The translations under genes and the position numbers were made by a program. This document shows positions 32,806 through 44,790 of a stretch of 64,000 nt of DNA, one piece after another. The notes below the pieces were generated by a model. It had not been told where the DNA came from. It saw only the letters and a program-made list of their open reading frames with translations, and searched no databases. Numbering within the stretch: position 1 is the stretch's first letter; the number at the start of each line of letters is the position of its first letter. The stretch comes from Morinoia aosen. Taxonomy: Eukaryota > Arthropoda > Malacostraca > Amphipoda > Talitridae. The stretch spans positions 20,186,558 to 20,250,557 of the forward strand of contig CM059576.1 of assembly GCA_030386875.1 (NCBI GenBank). The letters are read 5' to 3'.

Positions 32806-33311
32806 TGTAGTGAAAATACTTCACTACGTGTTTTTCACCGCGACTGTACCGCTGTTGTGTACATAGAGCTCCGTCCTGCTGCTGCCTGGCTGCAGCTAAC
32901 TTGGGCGGCTGCTCGACTGAAGCTAGTCAGTTGCGGTAGGACCTTCATAGAGTGCACTTGTCTAAGAGCAGGCCAATAAAGCTGTCTTGCCTGATGTCTG
33001 TAAGTGTCATGTGTCGTGCTTGCTCAAATACTATGCCTCTTTTATTTGTTTAAACTTAGGGTGTTTTGCCGGGGTGTTTAGTCGGCGGGAGTTACGATCT
33101 TGTGTAAGAGAGACGGCTACCGCAAGACATGCCCCGAGTCTGTTAACCATCATACCTCCCTTTTAAATATACCCTTGTTACTTGTCCGTGCCGTAATTTG
33201 ACCTAGTATCTGGGCCTAGCTATTTAGCCTGAGTAGCTAATTCATGCCTGGTCGGCATCTTGACGGGTCGGCTTCCAGTGGCGAAGCATATAGCAGGCTT
33301 GTTTCGTTACA
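32806..33311 (+). mobile_element. Solo LTR, 506 bp
   Basis: Starts TGTAGTGAAAATACTTC and ends GTTTCGTTACA, flanked by TCAG (32802-32805, 33312-33315). It has an AATAAA signal at 32975-32980. It aligns along its whole length with 47474-48009 in the opposite orientation. There is no internal retroelement sequence beside it. Confidence 0.75.
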
Positions 33312-33797
33312 TCAGCACTGAAGTTTAATACTCAACTGAGTTTTATTGCCCAACTCTTGAAGAGAAATGTTTTTAAAGAAAAATGCCTTATTTTGATTTA
33401 GATCAAGTATACATGAAAGTTAAGTTCATGGTGTCCAGTGCTAGAAAATTTCAGAGGTGACCAGAAATGGGGGAAACCAAAGTTGATGTGTTGAACAGGT
33501 CTCTGAAGAACTTCCCTTGAATTAACACCTAGCTTTTCCCTAGTTTCGATATTATGTTATTTTAATTCTTTTCTGATTTATCCTTCACATAAGTAGTTGC
33601 TTCAGTTTGAAGAATTAAAGATTTACTAAAAGTTGAATTATGAAAAATCCAGACAAAATCTACATTAATGAAATATTAATTAGTGAATTTTTCCATTAGT
33701 AATTCAACCTAAAGAAGTTGAATGAAATTTCTTGGTTGACATGTATTATAGAGAGTGTTTTATGAATAAATAAATTTTCCATCATGTCTGTGTGCAG

Positions 33798-34120
33798 GTG
33801 AGCACCAAGCCTGATGAAATGCCAGACAAACCATTTGAGACCCACATGACTGATGGTCACCCTTGGGTTATCATCTCCAATGAGCTGGCAGAAAAAGCTT
33901 TGTGCACCATGAAGGAGACTGACCACCAGACTCCTAAAGCCACTGTGATATCCACTGATGAGAGCCCAATACTGTGCCTCCCAGAGCTGCTACAGTATCT
34001 GGCTGCCTCAAGTGCTACCATGGAGCTGCAGCTTATGGATAGAGCTGTGAAAAATCCATATAAAAAAGACTGGCTTCCTCTGAAAGCAGGAGATGATGAG
34101 TCAACAAACTTCAATCATCG
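33798..34120 (+). CDS. TRIM-like RING/B-box protein, coding exon 2
   Basis: 323 nt from acceptor tgtgtgcag|GTGAGC (AG 33796-33797) to donor CG|GTAAGAA (34121). It enters in phase 0 and leaves two bases (CG) over. It encodes about 107 residues beginning VSTKPDEMPDKPFETH, moderately acidic, with no zinc ligands or motif I recognise. It joins exon 1 after LQLQ. Open frame and both splice signals support it; function is unknown. Confidence 0.8.
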
Positions 34121-34278
34121 GTAAGAATGATGAGCACAGAGCAAATATTGAAGTGCAAGTTGTAGATTATTATTTCTAGAAAAGTCTGAATGAATGTTAT
34201 TGCTAGAGTACCAGCAGCAGATTATATATGTATGCTAGAAAAGTACAGCTATTACCTAAATGCTAGGAACATGTATGT

Positions 34279-34286
34279 GTTGTGAG
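34279..34286. repeat. 8-bp target duplication, left
   Basis: GTTGTGAG here and at 40643-40650, flush with the ends of the 6.36-kb element. Confidence 0.8.
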
Positions 34287-34314
34287 CAGGGTTGCGGAGT
34301 CGGTGGAATAAATT

Positions 34315-34590
34315 TGCGACTCCGACTCCGACTCCACCTTTCCAGAATTTGGCGACTCCGACTCCGACTCCGACTCCACCTTTTCAGAATTCGGCGACTC
34401 CGACTCCGACTCCGACTCCACCTTTTCAGAATTGCGCGACTCCAACTCCGACTCCGACTCCACCTTTTCAGAATTTGGCGACTCCGACTCCGACTCCGAC
34501 TCCATTTCTCCAGAATTTGGCGACTCCAACACCGACTCCGCCTATTCACAATTTTGTGACTCCAACTTCACCTATTCATAATTTATAAGA
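34315..34590. repeat. GACTCC subterminal array, left
   Basis: Blocks of 2-4 GACTCC hexamers alternate with accttttcagaatttggc-type spacers (period about 54 bp). The regularity opens several frames (Ser-Glu, Arg-Ser or Thr-Pro repeats), which I do not consider genes. Confidence 0.85.
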
Positions 34591-35234
34591 TGAATAGTTT
34601 ATTTTTCAACTAGTGTACACAGACCGTCAAAAATGACAAGATTCAATACCTTTCTTCAACAAATTTTCGTTTGAGTGGAGTTTCCATGCTCTCAGCTTAT
34701 TCCAAAGGTAACTTAATTTTCTTATAAGAGTAATAAACACTCAGAACACAGCATTTTTGAGCCGCAAGAGAAGTAGTTATAGCTTGGATACGTGTCGTAT
34801 CCAAGATACAGAAATTCAGGATTACTGAAAGCAACTGCGAACTTGTGTATGTATATTTTAAAATGCAATACAGTACATTGCAATACAGTATATTGTAATA
34901 TACAATATAGCATATTGTAATATGCAATACCCCCGCCGAACTCGGTATTCACGATACAAACTCGAGTATATAAGGCTCTGGATCGCTCTAATTGTGATGA
35001 AAGTGACTTATTATAGAGCTATTGCACAACGAAAATGAGTGTATTAATTGACAGTGAACTGGAACCAAGACGGCCAGTGCTAATTTTTTCCTATCAATTA
35101 TTCTTAACAGGGTGAGACAAAACGTATAAATAAACACACGACAGTCATTCTCAGTAGTAAACGGTTGCTGGTGTTGAAACCTGTGCATATGTTCATTATA
35201 TTCTTTATTAGCGAACGAATTTTAAATTGACTAC

Positions 35235-36150
35235 AGATTGTTAATAATCAAGATACTAGTGTACATGATTGGTCAAAAATGACGGGATCTAATGGTATCA
35301 TTTTAAAAAAATCTCATGATAAAAATGGCAGACAAATTTATCCATTGTAATAGTACCCGCGATTAAAATACAGTATTCTCGTACTTGTGCACAGGTAAAA
35401 CTCGTATCACAGATACGGTCATTAAGCATTTTAAAAAACGTCACAAACGCACACAACATTATTATTATATTATATAAGAAAGTTTTAGCCTCCCTTAATT
35501 GCACGACAAAGACGTTCTATGAGAGGAAGGAGGAAGGCCCCATTTAGTTGAGGGAATGCGGAATCTATGTACAAGGTGCACAGAAACAGGAAGCTAAGAA
35601 AGAAGTTCATGAAACAAGAAAAAATTGAAGAAGAAAGTAGTAGGTGCTGGAAAACAGGACAGCAGTGAACCGAAAAAAGATGGTCCGTAACAAAACAAAA
35701 ACCTATTCTATTTCAACAAAAGGAAGCCTACCTATTTTTTAGCTCAGGCCCGCACATAGTACCCCTGGGAGCGCTAATTCCCATAGATACAATACCTGTA
35801 TCCCCCTGAGGGGACGCACACAACAACCAAGCAAATTGTATAACATAATACCTATCTGAATTGTAATTTAAATTATTGTTCGCAAGAGGTTTTAAAAAAT
35901 TTGCCATACCTTTTAAGCATTTAAATGCCTTTGAAATTTATATGCGATGAGCCGCATTTTCTTGACAGTTGATTCGATTTTCACGCAATGTTTTTTACTT
36001 ATAAATATAAGTGGGCAGATGCCTGGTTTTTCATATTTCGATGGTATTTATGATACTGTCCAAGCAAGCAGATTCCCATTGTAATGAGATAGGGGAAATT
36101 ACGCACGAGAACATATACTTATCATTGACGGACACCTGGCTTTTTATTAA
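35235..36150 (+). repeat. ACTAGTGTAC family repeat, copy 1
   Basis: Shares caaaaatgacggga, a gtatcacagatacggtcatta unit and downstream blocks (cccattgtaat, tgcctg) with 52415-53240. A third, inverted copy lies at 37965-38160. Related starts also lie near 34609. It is split by retroposon copy 4. Confidence 0.65.
35459..35813 (-). mobile_element. Short retroposon family, copy 4, complete with 12-bp TSD
   Basis: 355 bp on the - strand, between exact acgcacacaaca duplications (35447-35458, 35814-35825). Its 3' end is an AT-rich tail (next to 35459-35475) and its 5' end is the cccctgagg region near 35805. Target duplications plus a tail show movement through RNA. I see no clear tRNA-type A or B box, so it may be either a SINE or a 5'-truncated LINE tail. 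Confidence 0.8.
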
Positions 36151-36915
36151 ATCGGGTGTCCTGTAAAAATGTCCTCGATTTTTAATTAATTATATCTCAG
36201 CTTGAAATTAACACATCTGAATTGCCTTTTTTCACAATGTAGTAAATTTTGTTTCCTTTTCGAGGAATTCAATTTTTTGAAAATAGGTTGAATAACCACT
36301 TTACAATGTCCAATTTACTGAATGGAGTAGAAAAATTAACTGTTCAAAGGAAAAGTTTATAAAACAATATTGATATTCTTCGTTATTTTGTAGTTTCCAT
36401 AAAACTGAACACACAAAAATTTTAAATCGTTACCTTATATAACGTTTAAATAAATAAAATAATTTTAGTATCCAACGACATACCCTCCATTTCTCTCAAG
36501 GCAAGTATTACTTCTAGCCACCATTGAACGAAGAGTTTTACCCATTATTCCACCGTTTTCTATCAGTCCTTGAAACACTATTATTGAGAACACTTGAAAC
36601 TCGAAACCTCTCAGAGGGTTTAAATACTTAGTTGTATGTACGATACATCGTTATGAAATTATTCTTAACAGTAGGTATTGAAGAATGTAGAAGAACACCA
36701 GTTTTGTTTTTAAAACTTTTCCTTTTAACAATTTTTCTACCCCTTTCAGTAAATCGATCATCTTAAAGTTTATTCAACTGATTTTAAAAAACTTAAATTA
36801 TTTCGAAAGGAAACAAAATTGACTAAATTGTAAATAAAAGACCATTAAAATATGTTAATTTAAAGCTGAGATATTATCAATTAAAAAGTCCGTGATATTT
36901 TTGTGGGACACGCAG
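36151..36915. mobile_element. Foldback remnant of IS630/Tc1-type transposon
   Basis: Inverted arms of about 240 bp (gggtgtcctgtaaaaat at the left; atttttgtgggacacgcag at the right). The middle, read on the - strand near 36480-36570, gives a short fragment with RSMVARSNTCLERNGG, like the C-terminal end of IS630-type transposases. Decayed. Confidence 0.5.
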
Positions 36916-38160
36916 TATGGTATTGATTGTTCTTATACAATAAATAGTCAAGTGTCTCCTTTGAACAAATTAATAAATAGGTTGAGCTATTTCGTGAGCA
37001 AAATCTCTCCTATGTTAGTACAATTGAGTTTTAGGATTTAAAACTCAAGGGCAATATTAACTGCTCGAACATTCATTTCAAATACAGAAGAACTTCAAGG
37101 GAACAACAGCAAGTCGATTCCCGAGATGCGCAAAAAGAGAAACCGTACCCAAGTTAGGGGGATCTTGAGGATTCCAACAGTGCGCTCAGCAGCGTCCTCT
37201 GTAATATTTTTATTATTAAATTCCTTTAAAATGGAGACCGAAGATCGTCTTTAACGTAAGGTTAGTTTTTAAAACGATACTCGCTAAAAATGGAAGACAC
37301 CCAATGGACGCGGCCGGTCAGCAGCGCGTTACTCCGGTAAAAAAATTTAGAGGCGTTCTGAGTAGAGAGATACAGTGTTTCAAGATGTCTTGTCGCCGAC
37401 TAGGTGAACATCGTATCTTATTGTAAAATTGCATATAGCACTAAGATTTTAACAATTAATTGACAATTAATTACCTTGAATAATAAGTGCCTATTCAAGA
37501 GGCTGCAAAAGCCGGGTCGAGGAGTTCAAGTCGCAGAAAGAGACTGCTTTTTACGCAAGAGGAATAAGTTAGAGGTACCAGACCCACTTTTATTAAAATG
37601 ACGACATGCTGCCCAAGCAGAGCAAGCTCAAAGATAATTTAATGAGTGAACGCCAGTGCGTCACGAGTAATGTTAATTTAAGTGATTTTAGGTTAATGCA
37701 GGTCTGGTAGAAGCTCAAACATGCTTAATTATAGAAAGTTAAATTTAAACAAAAAACGAAATGAAAAGATGTAGCTTCAAAACAAAAAGACGAAGAGAAG
37801 AAAAACTACTTTCAACAGTTTCAAATTCTTTTCTGTCAACTATGACAGGCCATCTGAAGGAAACTTTTTCTTCCACAAAGCCGGCATCATAAATGCGGAA
37901 GGTTTTCAACAGGAAATTTCATTGAACAAACAAATTGGCTGTCCGTCTTTGTTGGTTGGTTTGTCTCCTTTTCACGCTCTTAAAGATGCTAAATGACTGT
38001 ATCTGTGATGCGAGTTTCATCAGTGCACTAGTACTAGAATATTTTAATCGCGGGTACTATTGGGTTGGATATATTTCTTGATGATCCACATCTGGAGAAT
38101 TCGTATAAAGACAATATTAAATCCCATCATTTATCACGGGTCGAGTACACAATTTTATAT
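36916..38160. other. No gene seen; inverted ACTAGTGTAC copy at the end
   Basis: AT-rich sequence. The last part (about 37965-38160) is an inverted copy of the repeat at 35235 and 52415, recognised by atctgtgatgcgagttt and cgcgggtactatt. Confidence 0.5.
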
Positions 38161-38161
38161 A

Positions 38162-38790
38162 CTGAGTGTTTCAGAACACGAGGTACAAAATTGCACACCA
38201 AGTAGACAATGGCGAAAAAAACACTTTTAATTCCATGAAATTTTCCCCCAAAAATCGGGGTCGAAAGATATTAGCTGTTTATTGTTTTCAATGATGAAAT
38301 TTAATGGCACAATTATTCGTAATTTTTATTTTGAATTCACTTTAAATAATTGTTTAAAATGTGTTAAACCTACATCAATGCACTTTTCGAATGTTACCCT
38401 TACCGACTGCCGGATATTAGGAAACACGTCTGGCATTTAGGTACCTCACCTGCAGCCACTGCAATTCTGGCCACAAGATCTTCCTCAGACTCAAGCATAA
38501 AGGGTGTAGCATAAACAAGGCTCTTCATGTGTCCCCAAAAATTGAAATCGAGTGGAGTCATGTCAGGAGATCTAGGAGGTCATGCAACTAGCACATTTCG
38601 CCCGATCAACGTAAATTCAAAATAAATATTGCGAGTAGTTTATTCAATAAATTTCACCCGTTAACAATAAACTGCTAATATCTCAATGTCTCTTTCTTTG
38701 GAAAATTATATAGAAGAAAAAGTTTTTATTTGGATATCTTCTACTTGGTGTGCAATTTTTTGCCTCTTATTCTGAATCTGAAACACCCTG
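38162..38790 (-). mobile_element. IS630/Tc1-mariner type transposon remnant, 629 bp
   Basis: Ends ctgagtgtttcaga and tctgaaacaccctg, with TA on each side. Inverted arms of about 130 bp. The middle on the - strand (about 38400-38600) encodes RSPDMTPLDFNFWGHMKSL, the region of the third catalytic residue in IS630-type DDE transposases, followed by stops. The N-terminal two thirds of the transposase are missing. Confidence 0.7.
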
Positions 38791-40389
38791 TATATTACTG
38801 ACAAGTGTTTTCTGAGTAGGTAATATTGGCATTGTCTACACTGAGAAGCATAGATATGTATCAACAGTTTTTTATTACTAAGTATACACTAATTCAGTGA
38901 AATTATAATAGTTAATTCAATGACTATGCTTCAAATCCCCAAAATTATGATATACGTGTAGATTAGGTAGGCCAAATTTGCACACTGCCTTTTCTTCTTT
39001 GTATCTACACTATGCAGGGTAACAATGCAGAAAAGGTGTCATATTATTGCTCAACACTATGTTACATTTCAGCTATAATAAGCAAAAGTTGTTCTGCTTT
39101 CATTGCAGGGGCAGGACGTTTTCGGAAAGTTCTTTTTACGAATAAAAGTCACTTCTAGCTTCTTTGCGTGTATTATGATACTATCTCTTATTTTCGTCTA
39201 ACTTTTTACTTTGTATTGGACACTTTGTTATTTTAATAAACGCCCAGGTTCTTCTCATTTCGTGTTTTTTGGAGCAATTTGAAACGTTTCCAGCAAGAGA
39301 ATTTGTGCTATCGCATAAATGCAAAAACCATTGCAGCTGAGATAGTGCATTGTTTTCAGTTACAATGTGTGTGTGACTGTAAGTGAAGTTTTTGCTGGTG
39401 TGTGTAATTATTTTCATTGCAGCTCGTTTACATAGTATTTTAATTTTTTCAAGTGTCTCAATGCCGATATAGATAACCTTACAACATTTCCAAATCTTCC
39501 TTTACCAGAATTAATTAATTACATAATGCTACAAAACGAATACTATTTCAGTTTTTAAAAATGTATCAACATAATTATAAAATTCTCCATTTCAGCGCAT
39601 ACTTGCTTAGAAACTGGGGAGTGATACGAAGATAAAAATTAAACATGATGATGATATAGTGATATTCAATATAACTCTGAAAGAACCAAATTACATTCAA
39701 GGAATAATTTGAGAAATGAGCAGAAATTTTCATTGTTAATACATGTTAACTTGACTTAAAAACACGGAAGCCATATCAATTTTGATAACATGACTTGAAA
39801 ACTAGAAGCCTTTGTGCACTAGACCATAGCTTCAGGTTTCAGCAAAGACTACTCATTGGCAATGAATCATAACCTAAAGACTAGAAATGTTTAAGATCAT
39901 TATCAATTAATGCAACATTTTGAGCATACAGAGTTACCACTCTTTATGTGAGTACAATGTATTGCATCAGCTGAAATGTTCTACAAGTAACTTGCAACAC
40001 ATTTACTACTATTTTCCAGTTCTTATGTATTAATTGAAGAAAAAATGAACAAAACAGAAATATACAGAATGAATTTGCGATGCTTTCAATTACTAATTCC
40101 TGCTTTTAACTACAAAATGTACATTAATGCTGGGAACAAAAATTATACTTAGCACTCGTAGGTTTCTCATATATATATATCTGTGCAAACCCTCAATGAC
40201 TAGATAACATGACCGTATTAGGTGATAGGAATAAATACGCTGTTTCATACTTAGAACAAAACAATCAACAAAAACATTGCGTATTTTTTAGATTTCTCAG
40301 CAAAGCATTCTAACTCTGTTGTGGTTTACTTTTAGTTTTAAAGAATTATAGATAATTTTTAGCAAAAATTAGAATCGAAGACACCAAAA

Positions 40390-40640
40390 AATAGCGACTC
40401 CAACCACGACTCTACCACATCCGAATGAACGACTCCGACTCCGACTCCGACTCCACCGCATTCGGAAAAGCGACTCCGACTCTGACTCCGACTCCATCAC
40501 ACTTCAGAGTAGCGACTCCGACTCCGACTCCGACTCCACCACACTTCAGAGAAGCGACTCCGACTCCGACTCCGACTCCACCCTAAAACATCCGACTCCG
40601 GCGACTCCGACTCCCGACTCCGACTCCGACTCCGCAACCC
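40390..40640. repeat. GACTCC subterminal array, right
   Basis: Hexamer blocks with spacers such as accacacttcagagaagc (period about 54-60 bp). The GACTCC hexamer is on the same strand as at the left end, so the two arrays are direct rather than inverted, unlike the short terminal repeats. Confidence 0.8.
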
Positions 40641-40777
40641 TGGTTGTGAGGTAAAAGGAGTGCTGTAACCTGGGTAGGGATTAGAGATCATGACTCAGAG
40701 CCTACAATGTATGATCTGTTAATGAGAGATGATTTAGTAGGTAAGAAATTTGTGGCTGAACTTGCACACAAGACTTG

Positions 40778-40861
40778 CTTCCTGCTTCTGCATTGGGCTG
40801 TTAGTTAAGGAAGTGTAAGCTTTCTGCTTCTGCATTGTGCTGTTAGTTAAGGAAGTGTTTG
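40778..40861. repeat. Tandem duplication, 42 bp x 2
   Basis: Two adjacent 42-bp copies sharing ctgcttctgcattg and gctgttagttaaggaagtgt. Confidence 0.8.
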
Positions 40862-41944
40862 GCTGAGGTAACAAAAAACAAAGAGTTTTTCTTTTCACAG
40901 AATATAATATTCTGCAGGAGCTTAGTGGCCTGTGACAGCTCATGCCTCAGCCTCTCTATAGTTGTTTAACTGCATGTGTCCTTGTGGACTGCATTGGTGC
41001 CTGCTGGGATGTAGGTGGGAAGTTGACTTTGTGGGATTAATTTTTTGCATCCTTCTTTTATTTCTGTCCTTTTTTTATGTTTACCTTTTTATTGTAAAAT
41101 TTTCTTCCATTGCTCTCTCCATTTTGGATGTGTTCATTCTTTTTTGGAGTGGGTACAACAGTGCAAATTAACCCACATGCTGGTCATATAGTGGAACTGT
41201 TGGTCATTGTTAGTTGAAGTGTCTCATGATGATGTTGGTAACCCAAGCCATGTGCAATAATAAAGCCTGCTTCATAATTTTAAATTTGTCATTTTAGAAT
41301 GCTGCAAATGCCAGAGAGGGACATTTTCTCTCTGATTGATGATAATTCAACAGCTACGACCTTGGCAGCACCATTCTTGGTGGCATTTCACTAGTCTGGA
41401 GTTGTTTTTGCCATGGAGTTCTTTTGGCATTTTTGGGGCTATGCTTGCATCCACCAAGCAAGCAAAAAATGTATAAGATGATTGATTACAAATTAGAACA
41501 CATCCAAACAAGTGCACTGTCAACTAAAATTTCTTGCTCTGGACTCCATGAATATTATTGAGATGAGCTTGTGAAGATCTTGCGTGACTCATTGCCCTTT
41601 CCTTCAACACTGACTACTCAGAGGTACAAGTTCCTTCAACTGTGGCCAATAGAATAGCAGAGGATCTTAAATCTTGTAGAATGAGTGCCGCATAAAGTGA
41701 AAGGCGTAATTCGAGCAAAATGCTGCTGAATTACTTACAAATAAAAATTTTGAACCTTGAGACTTTTTGAGACACATTGTGTGTATGTGTATTACAGATA
41801 GTAAAATTTGTAATGTTATAAAGTACTCGTTTTACAGATAATAATTCAAAAAAGTGTTCATGCTCAACTTCACAGAATGTATTATGACCTGATTACATAA
41901 AAATGTAAATACATCTACATTATATCAAAAATTTGTAGTGTAAT

Positions 41945-42212
41945 ATAGGTAGGCTTTTTTCTCTTGAAATAATATTTTTTGTTAAATTACCGATAATCTT
42001 TTCGGATTCACTGCCTACCTGTTTTTCAGTATTCCTGACTTCTTCATTTCTTATCTTGTTTCATAAACTTTTTTGTAACTTAATCTATCTCTGCAGAGAA
42101 GATATTATGTGAGTGCACACCTTGTGCATAGATTTATTTCCCTTGACCTCTTTCTTGTTCCTTCCACTCTTTTTAATAGCTTTATTGAAGTTAAGGAGGC
42201 TTGAATTATTTT
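41945..42212 (+). mobile_element. Short retroposon family, copy 5 (diverged)
   Basis: Recognised by ataggtaggcttttttctc, ccttgtgcatagatt and aaggaggcttgaatt. More diverged than the others. Confidence 0.55.
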
Positions 42213-42507
42213 ATCTTGCCTGGTCAGGCAGAATATTTTGCCATTTGATCTCACATTGTAAGTAGTTCATAGTTGATATCACAAACAATAATGCAGAATT
42301 ACAGTGTGCATGGAAAGAGTTGATACTCTGTCTGATTTTTGGGTAATTTAAATCAAAATTCATGTTTACATCTGAATTATATTCACAAAATTTTAACAAT
42401 TTAATATTTAGTCGTGTGCCCTCAAGCTGTAATTATACCTTTAGGAGAATTGGGCATGAATTGAGCAAGGTTTTTTAAGTAATAGGCATCCATATCCTTT
42501 GTCTAGA

Positions 42508-44430
42508 GTAGAGATGTGACTCAAAAAAACCATGCCGTTTTTAAAAAAAAAAAAAATTTTACAAAAAAACCATGGCCAAAAAAAACGTTGATATATTTTT
42601 TTTAATATTTTGTCTGAAAATAACTCAACAAGAAGAAAAACCACATTAAATTATTTGTTTTCATGTCAGATTACAAAATAAAACAGCATACTTCTTAATT
42701 GATGGTTTTCTATGGTATTATTAAATTTTTCATTTTCTGCAGTTTCATGTTTTGATATTTCATTTATTTTACAATACATGTGAATGACCCTCAACTTCCG
42801 AAATGGTGTGTTATAATAACATATCTTTACTTATGGTCATTGATAGAGATGTGACTAAAAAAACCATGTTTTTTTTTTAAAAGAAAACATTTTATTTAAA
42901 CAAAAATTATGACTAAAAAACATGGATATTGATACATTTTATGTGACCTAAAAAATCCAATGCTTTTTTTTACCAATGTTTTTTACAGCAAAATCATGAC
43001 TAGAAAACATGGCTATTATTATATTTTATGGGACAACAAAAATTGTTTTTCTTTTTAAAAACATTTTTAAAGAATCATGACTAAAAAAACATGGATGTAA
43101 ATTTCAGGAAAGTTATTTTTCTTTAATCGCATTGTCTTTAGAAACTTTTAAACAAAGAATGCTGTTAATATTGAAATCATATTTATTAGAGCTGTACTAG
43201 GTCTTAGAATAAAATATCTACAAAGAATCTAATCACTCCATAAAACCTTTTGGAGACCAGCTCCATCCTCAGTAAGTCATTCAGTAAAATTTGGTAAAAT
43301 GGACAATGAATTTTCACTGTTCCTTTAAAAAACATACAACTGAATGACTTACTGAGGATGGAGCTGGTCTCCGAAAGGTTTTATAGAGTGAATAGATTCT
43401 TTGTAGGTATTTTATTCTAAGACCTGGTATGGTTCTAATGGATATTAATATATCTTATGTGACCAAAAAATCCATGTTGTTTTTTGAATATGTTTATGTT
43501 ACAAAGTCATGACTAAAAAACACAGATATTAATATTCTTTATTTGACCATAAACAACCATGCTGTTTTTTGAAAAACATCTTATTATACAGGAAAATCAT
43601 GACTAAAAAAACATGGATGTTAATATATTCCATGTGCCAAAAAAACCATGGCGGTTTTTTAAAATCATGTTATCTTTACCAAAAAATCATGACTAAAAAA
43701 CATGGATACTAATATATTCTATGTGCCAAAAAACCATGGTGGTTTTTTAAAATCATGTTATCTTTACCAAAAATCATGACTAAAAAATATGGATATTAAT
43801 GACTTTTTGTGAAAAAAACATGGTTTTAAACATGTTATGTTTTTTTTGGTCAGATAAAATTTAATAACACATTTTTTTAGTCATGATTTTTTACAAAAAT
43901 TTTTTTTTTTCAAAAAGCATGGTTTTTGGTCACATAAAATAAATTAATATCCATGTTTTTTTTACAAAGAAGTCATGACCAAAAAATGAATAATAATAAA
44001 TTTTAGTAAAAAACATGTTTTTAAAAAACAATGATTTTTTTGGTGACAAAATATATTAATATCCATGATTTTAAGACACGATTCTTTATGAAAAACACGT
44101 AAAATAAAACCATGATTTTTTGTTCACATAAAGTATATTCATATCCAGGTTTTCTTACACACAATTGTTTGTAAAAAACATGTTTTTTTTTAAAAAACAG
44201 CATGGTTTATTAGGTCTCATGAAAATATTCGTTTTTTCAGTCATGATTTTTTAGTAAAAAACGTGTTTTTTAAAAAACTGCATTGGGTTTTTAGGTCACA
44301 AAATATATTATGTATTTTAGTCATGATTTTTTTTGTAAAAAAAACAGCATGGTTATATTTGGTACCAGAAAATGTATTAATATTCATTTTTGCTAGTCAG
44401 AATTTTTTGTAAAAAGAGCATGTTCTTAAA
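42508..44430. repeat. Foldback array of about 85-bp CATG-rich repeats
   Basis: Imperfect repeats built on tcatgactaaaaaacatgg and atattaatatattctatgtg run in one orientation to about 43830. The array then switches to the opposite orientation (ccatgttttttagtcatg) to about 44430. It is interrupted by unrelated sequence (42660-42840) and a MITE (43184-43438). Tandem repeats arranged as two inverted arms resemble Drosophila FB (foldback) elements in structure; homology is not claimed. Confidence 0.65.
43184..43438. mobile_element. Palindromic MITE (255 bp) inside the foldback array
   Basis: Arms of about 100 bp (aggtcttagaataaaat ... tcctcagtaagtcattcagt, and inverted) surround a 50-bp loop. Confidence 0.65.
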
Positions 44431-44519
44431 AAGCATTTTAGCAAATTCAATTTTTGTTTCTGCATCCTATCAGTTGAGATGCTTTTTGATTGGAGAACGT
44501 GAGAGTATTTTGAAATCAT

Positions 44520-44790
44520 TTTGGAGCCTTTCTTGATTGGTCCTCACTGAGACAGCTCCAAGAAGCACAGGATGAGTTTTTTCAGTTTAGTGGCTCTCAT
44601 CTGAGGGTTTTCAACACTTCTGTTAAAGAGATGGTCTGTAGCTTTTGAGATTTTTCTTGGCCTTCCATATTGAGGCTTGAAGGTAGGAATCTCTCCTGGT
44701 TGCAGGGAAGCAGCAACACTTTTCACAGTCGCAAATCCTTGTCTGATTAGGGTCGCTATTTCTCTAGGAGCATTTTTCACTCATCAGGGC
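44520..44790 (-). pseudogene. Tc1-like transposase N-terminal fragment
   Basis: A 78-codon frame on the - strand (44780-44544) has two helix-turn-helix-like segments and GRPRKISKATDHLFNRSVEN, the GRPR-centred bipartite DNA-binding region of Tc1-type transposases. There is no DDE domain downstream. It lies next to the foldback array; a mechanistic link is possible but not shown. Confidence 0.6.

Larger units (their letters stand above)
25645..33797 (+). other. Intron 1 (8.15 kb), filled with mobile DNA
   Basis: GTGAGC donor and tgtgtgcag acceptor. It contains retroposon copy 2, a small MITE, repeat copy B with its nested elements, and a solo LTR. The parts between (26276-27932, 32420-32801, 33316-33797) hold no gene. 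About 26760-27300 is T/A-rich with weak inverted blocks (cttcttccacaattttgaag against aaaattgcggaagaag). Confidence 0.75.
34287..40642. mobile_element. Large hAT-type element, 6356 bp, non-coding, hexamer-array ends
   Basis: Perfect inverted ends CAGGGTTGCGGAGTCGG (34287-34303) and its complement (40626-40642), with perfect 8-bp duplications GTTGTGAG. CAGGG ends and 8-bp duplications are typical of hAT. Each end carries an array of GACTCC hexamers broken by spacers (34315-34590, 40390-40640). The 6 kb interior has no transposase. It holds a retroposon (35459-35813), two IS630/Tc1-type remnants (36151-36915, 38162-38790) and copies of the ACTAGTGTAC family. Confidence 0.8.

Noticed and set aside
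33857-34114. Minus-strand 85-codon frame over exon 2
   Set aside because: Shadow of the coding exon; the + strand has matching splice sites and phase.
34256-34588. Arg-Ser, Ser-Glu and Thr-Pro repeat frames, suggesting an SR-type protein
   Set aside because: They come from the GACTCC hexamer array at the end of a DNA transposon, and the same array is at its other end.
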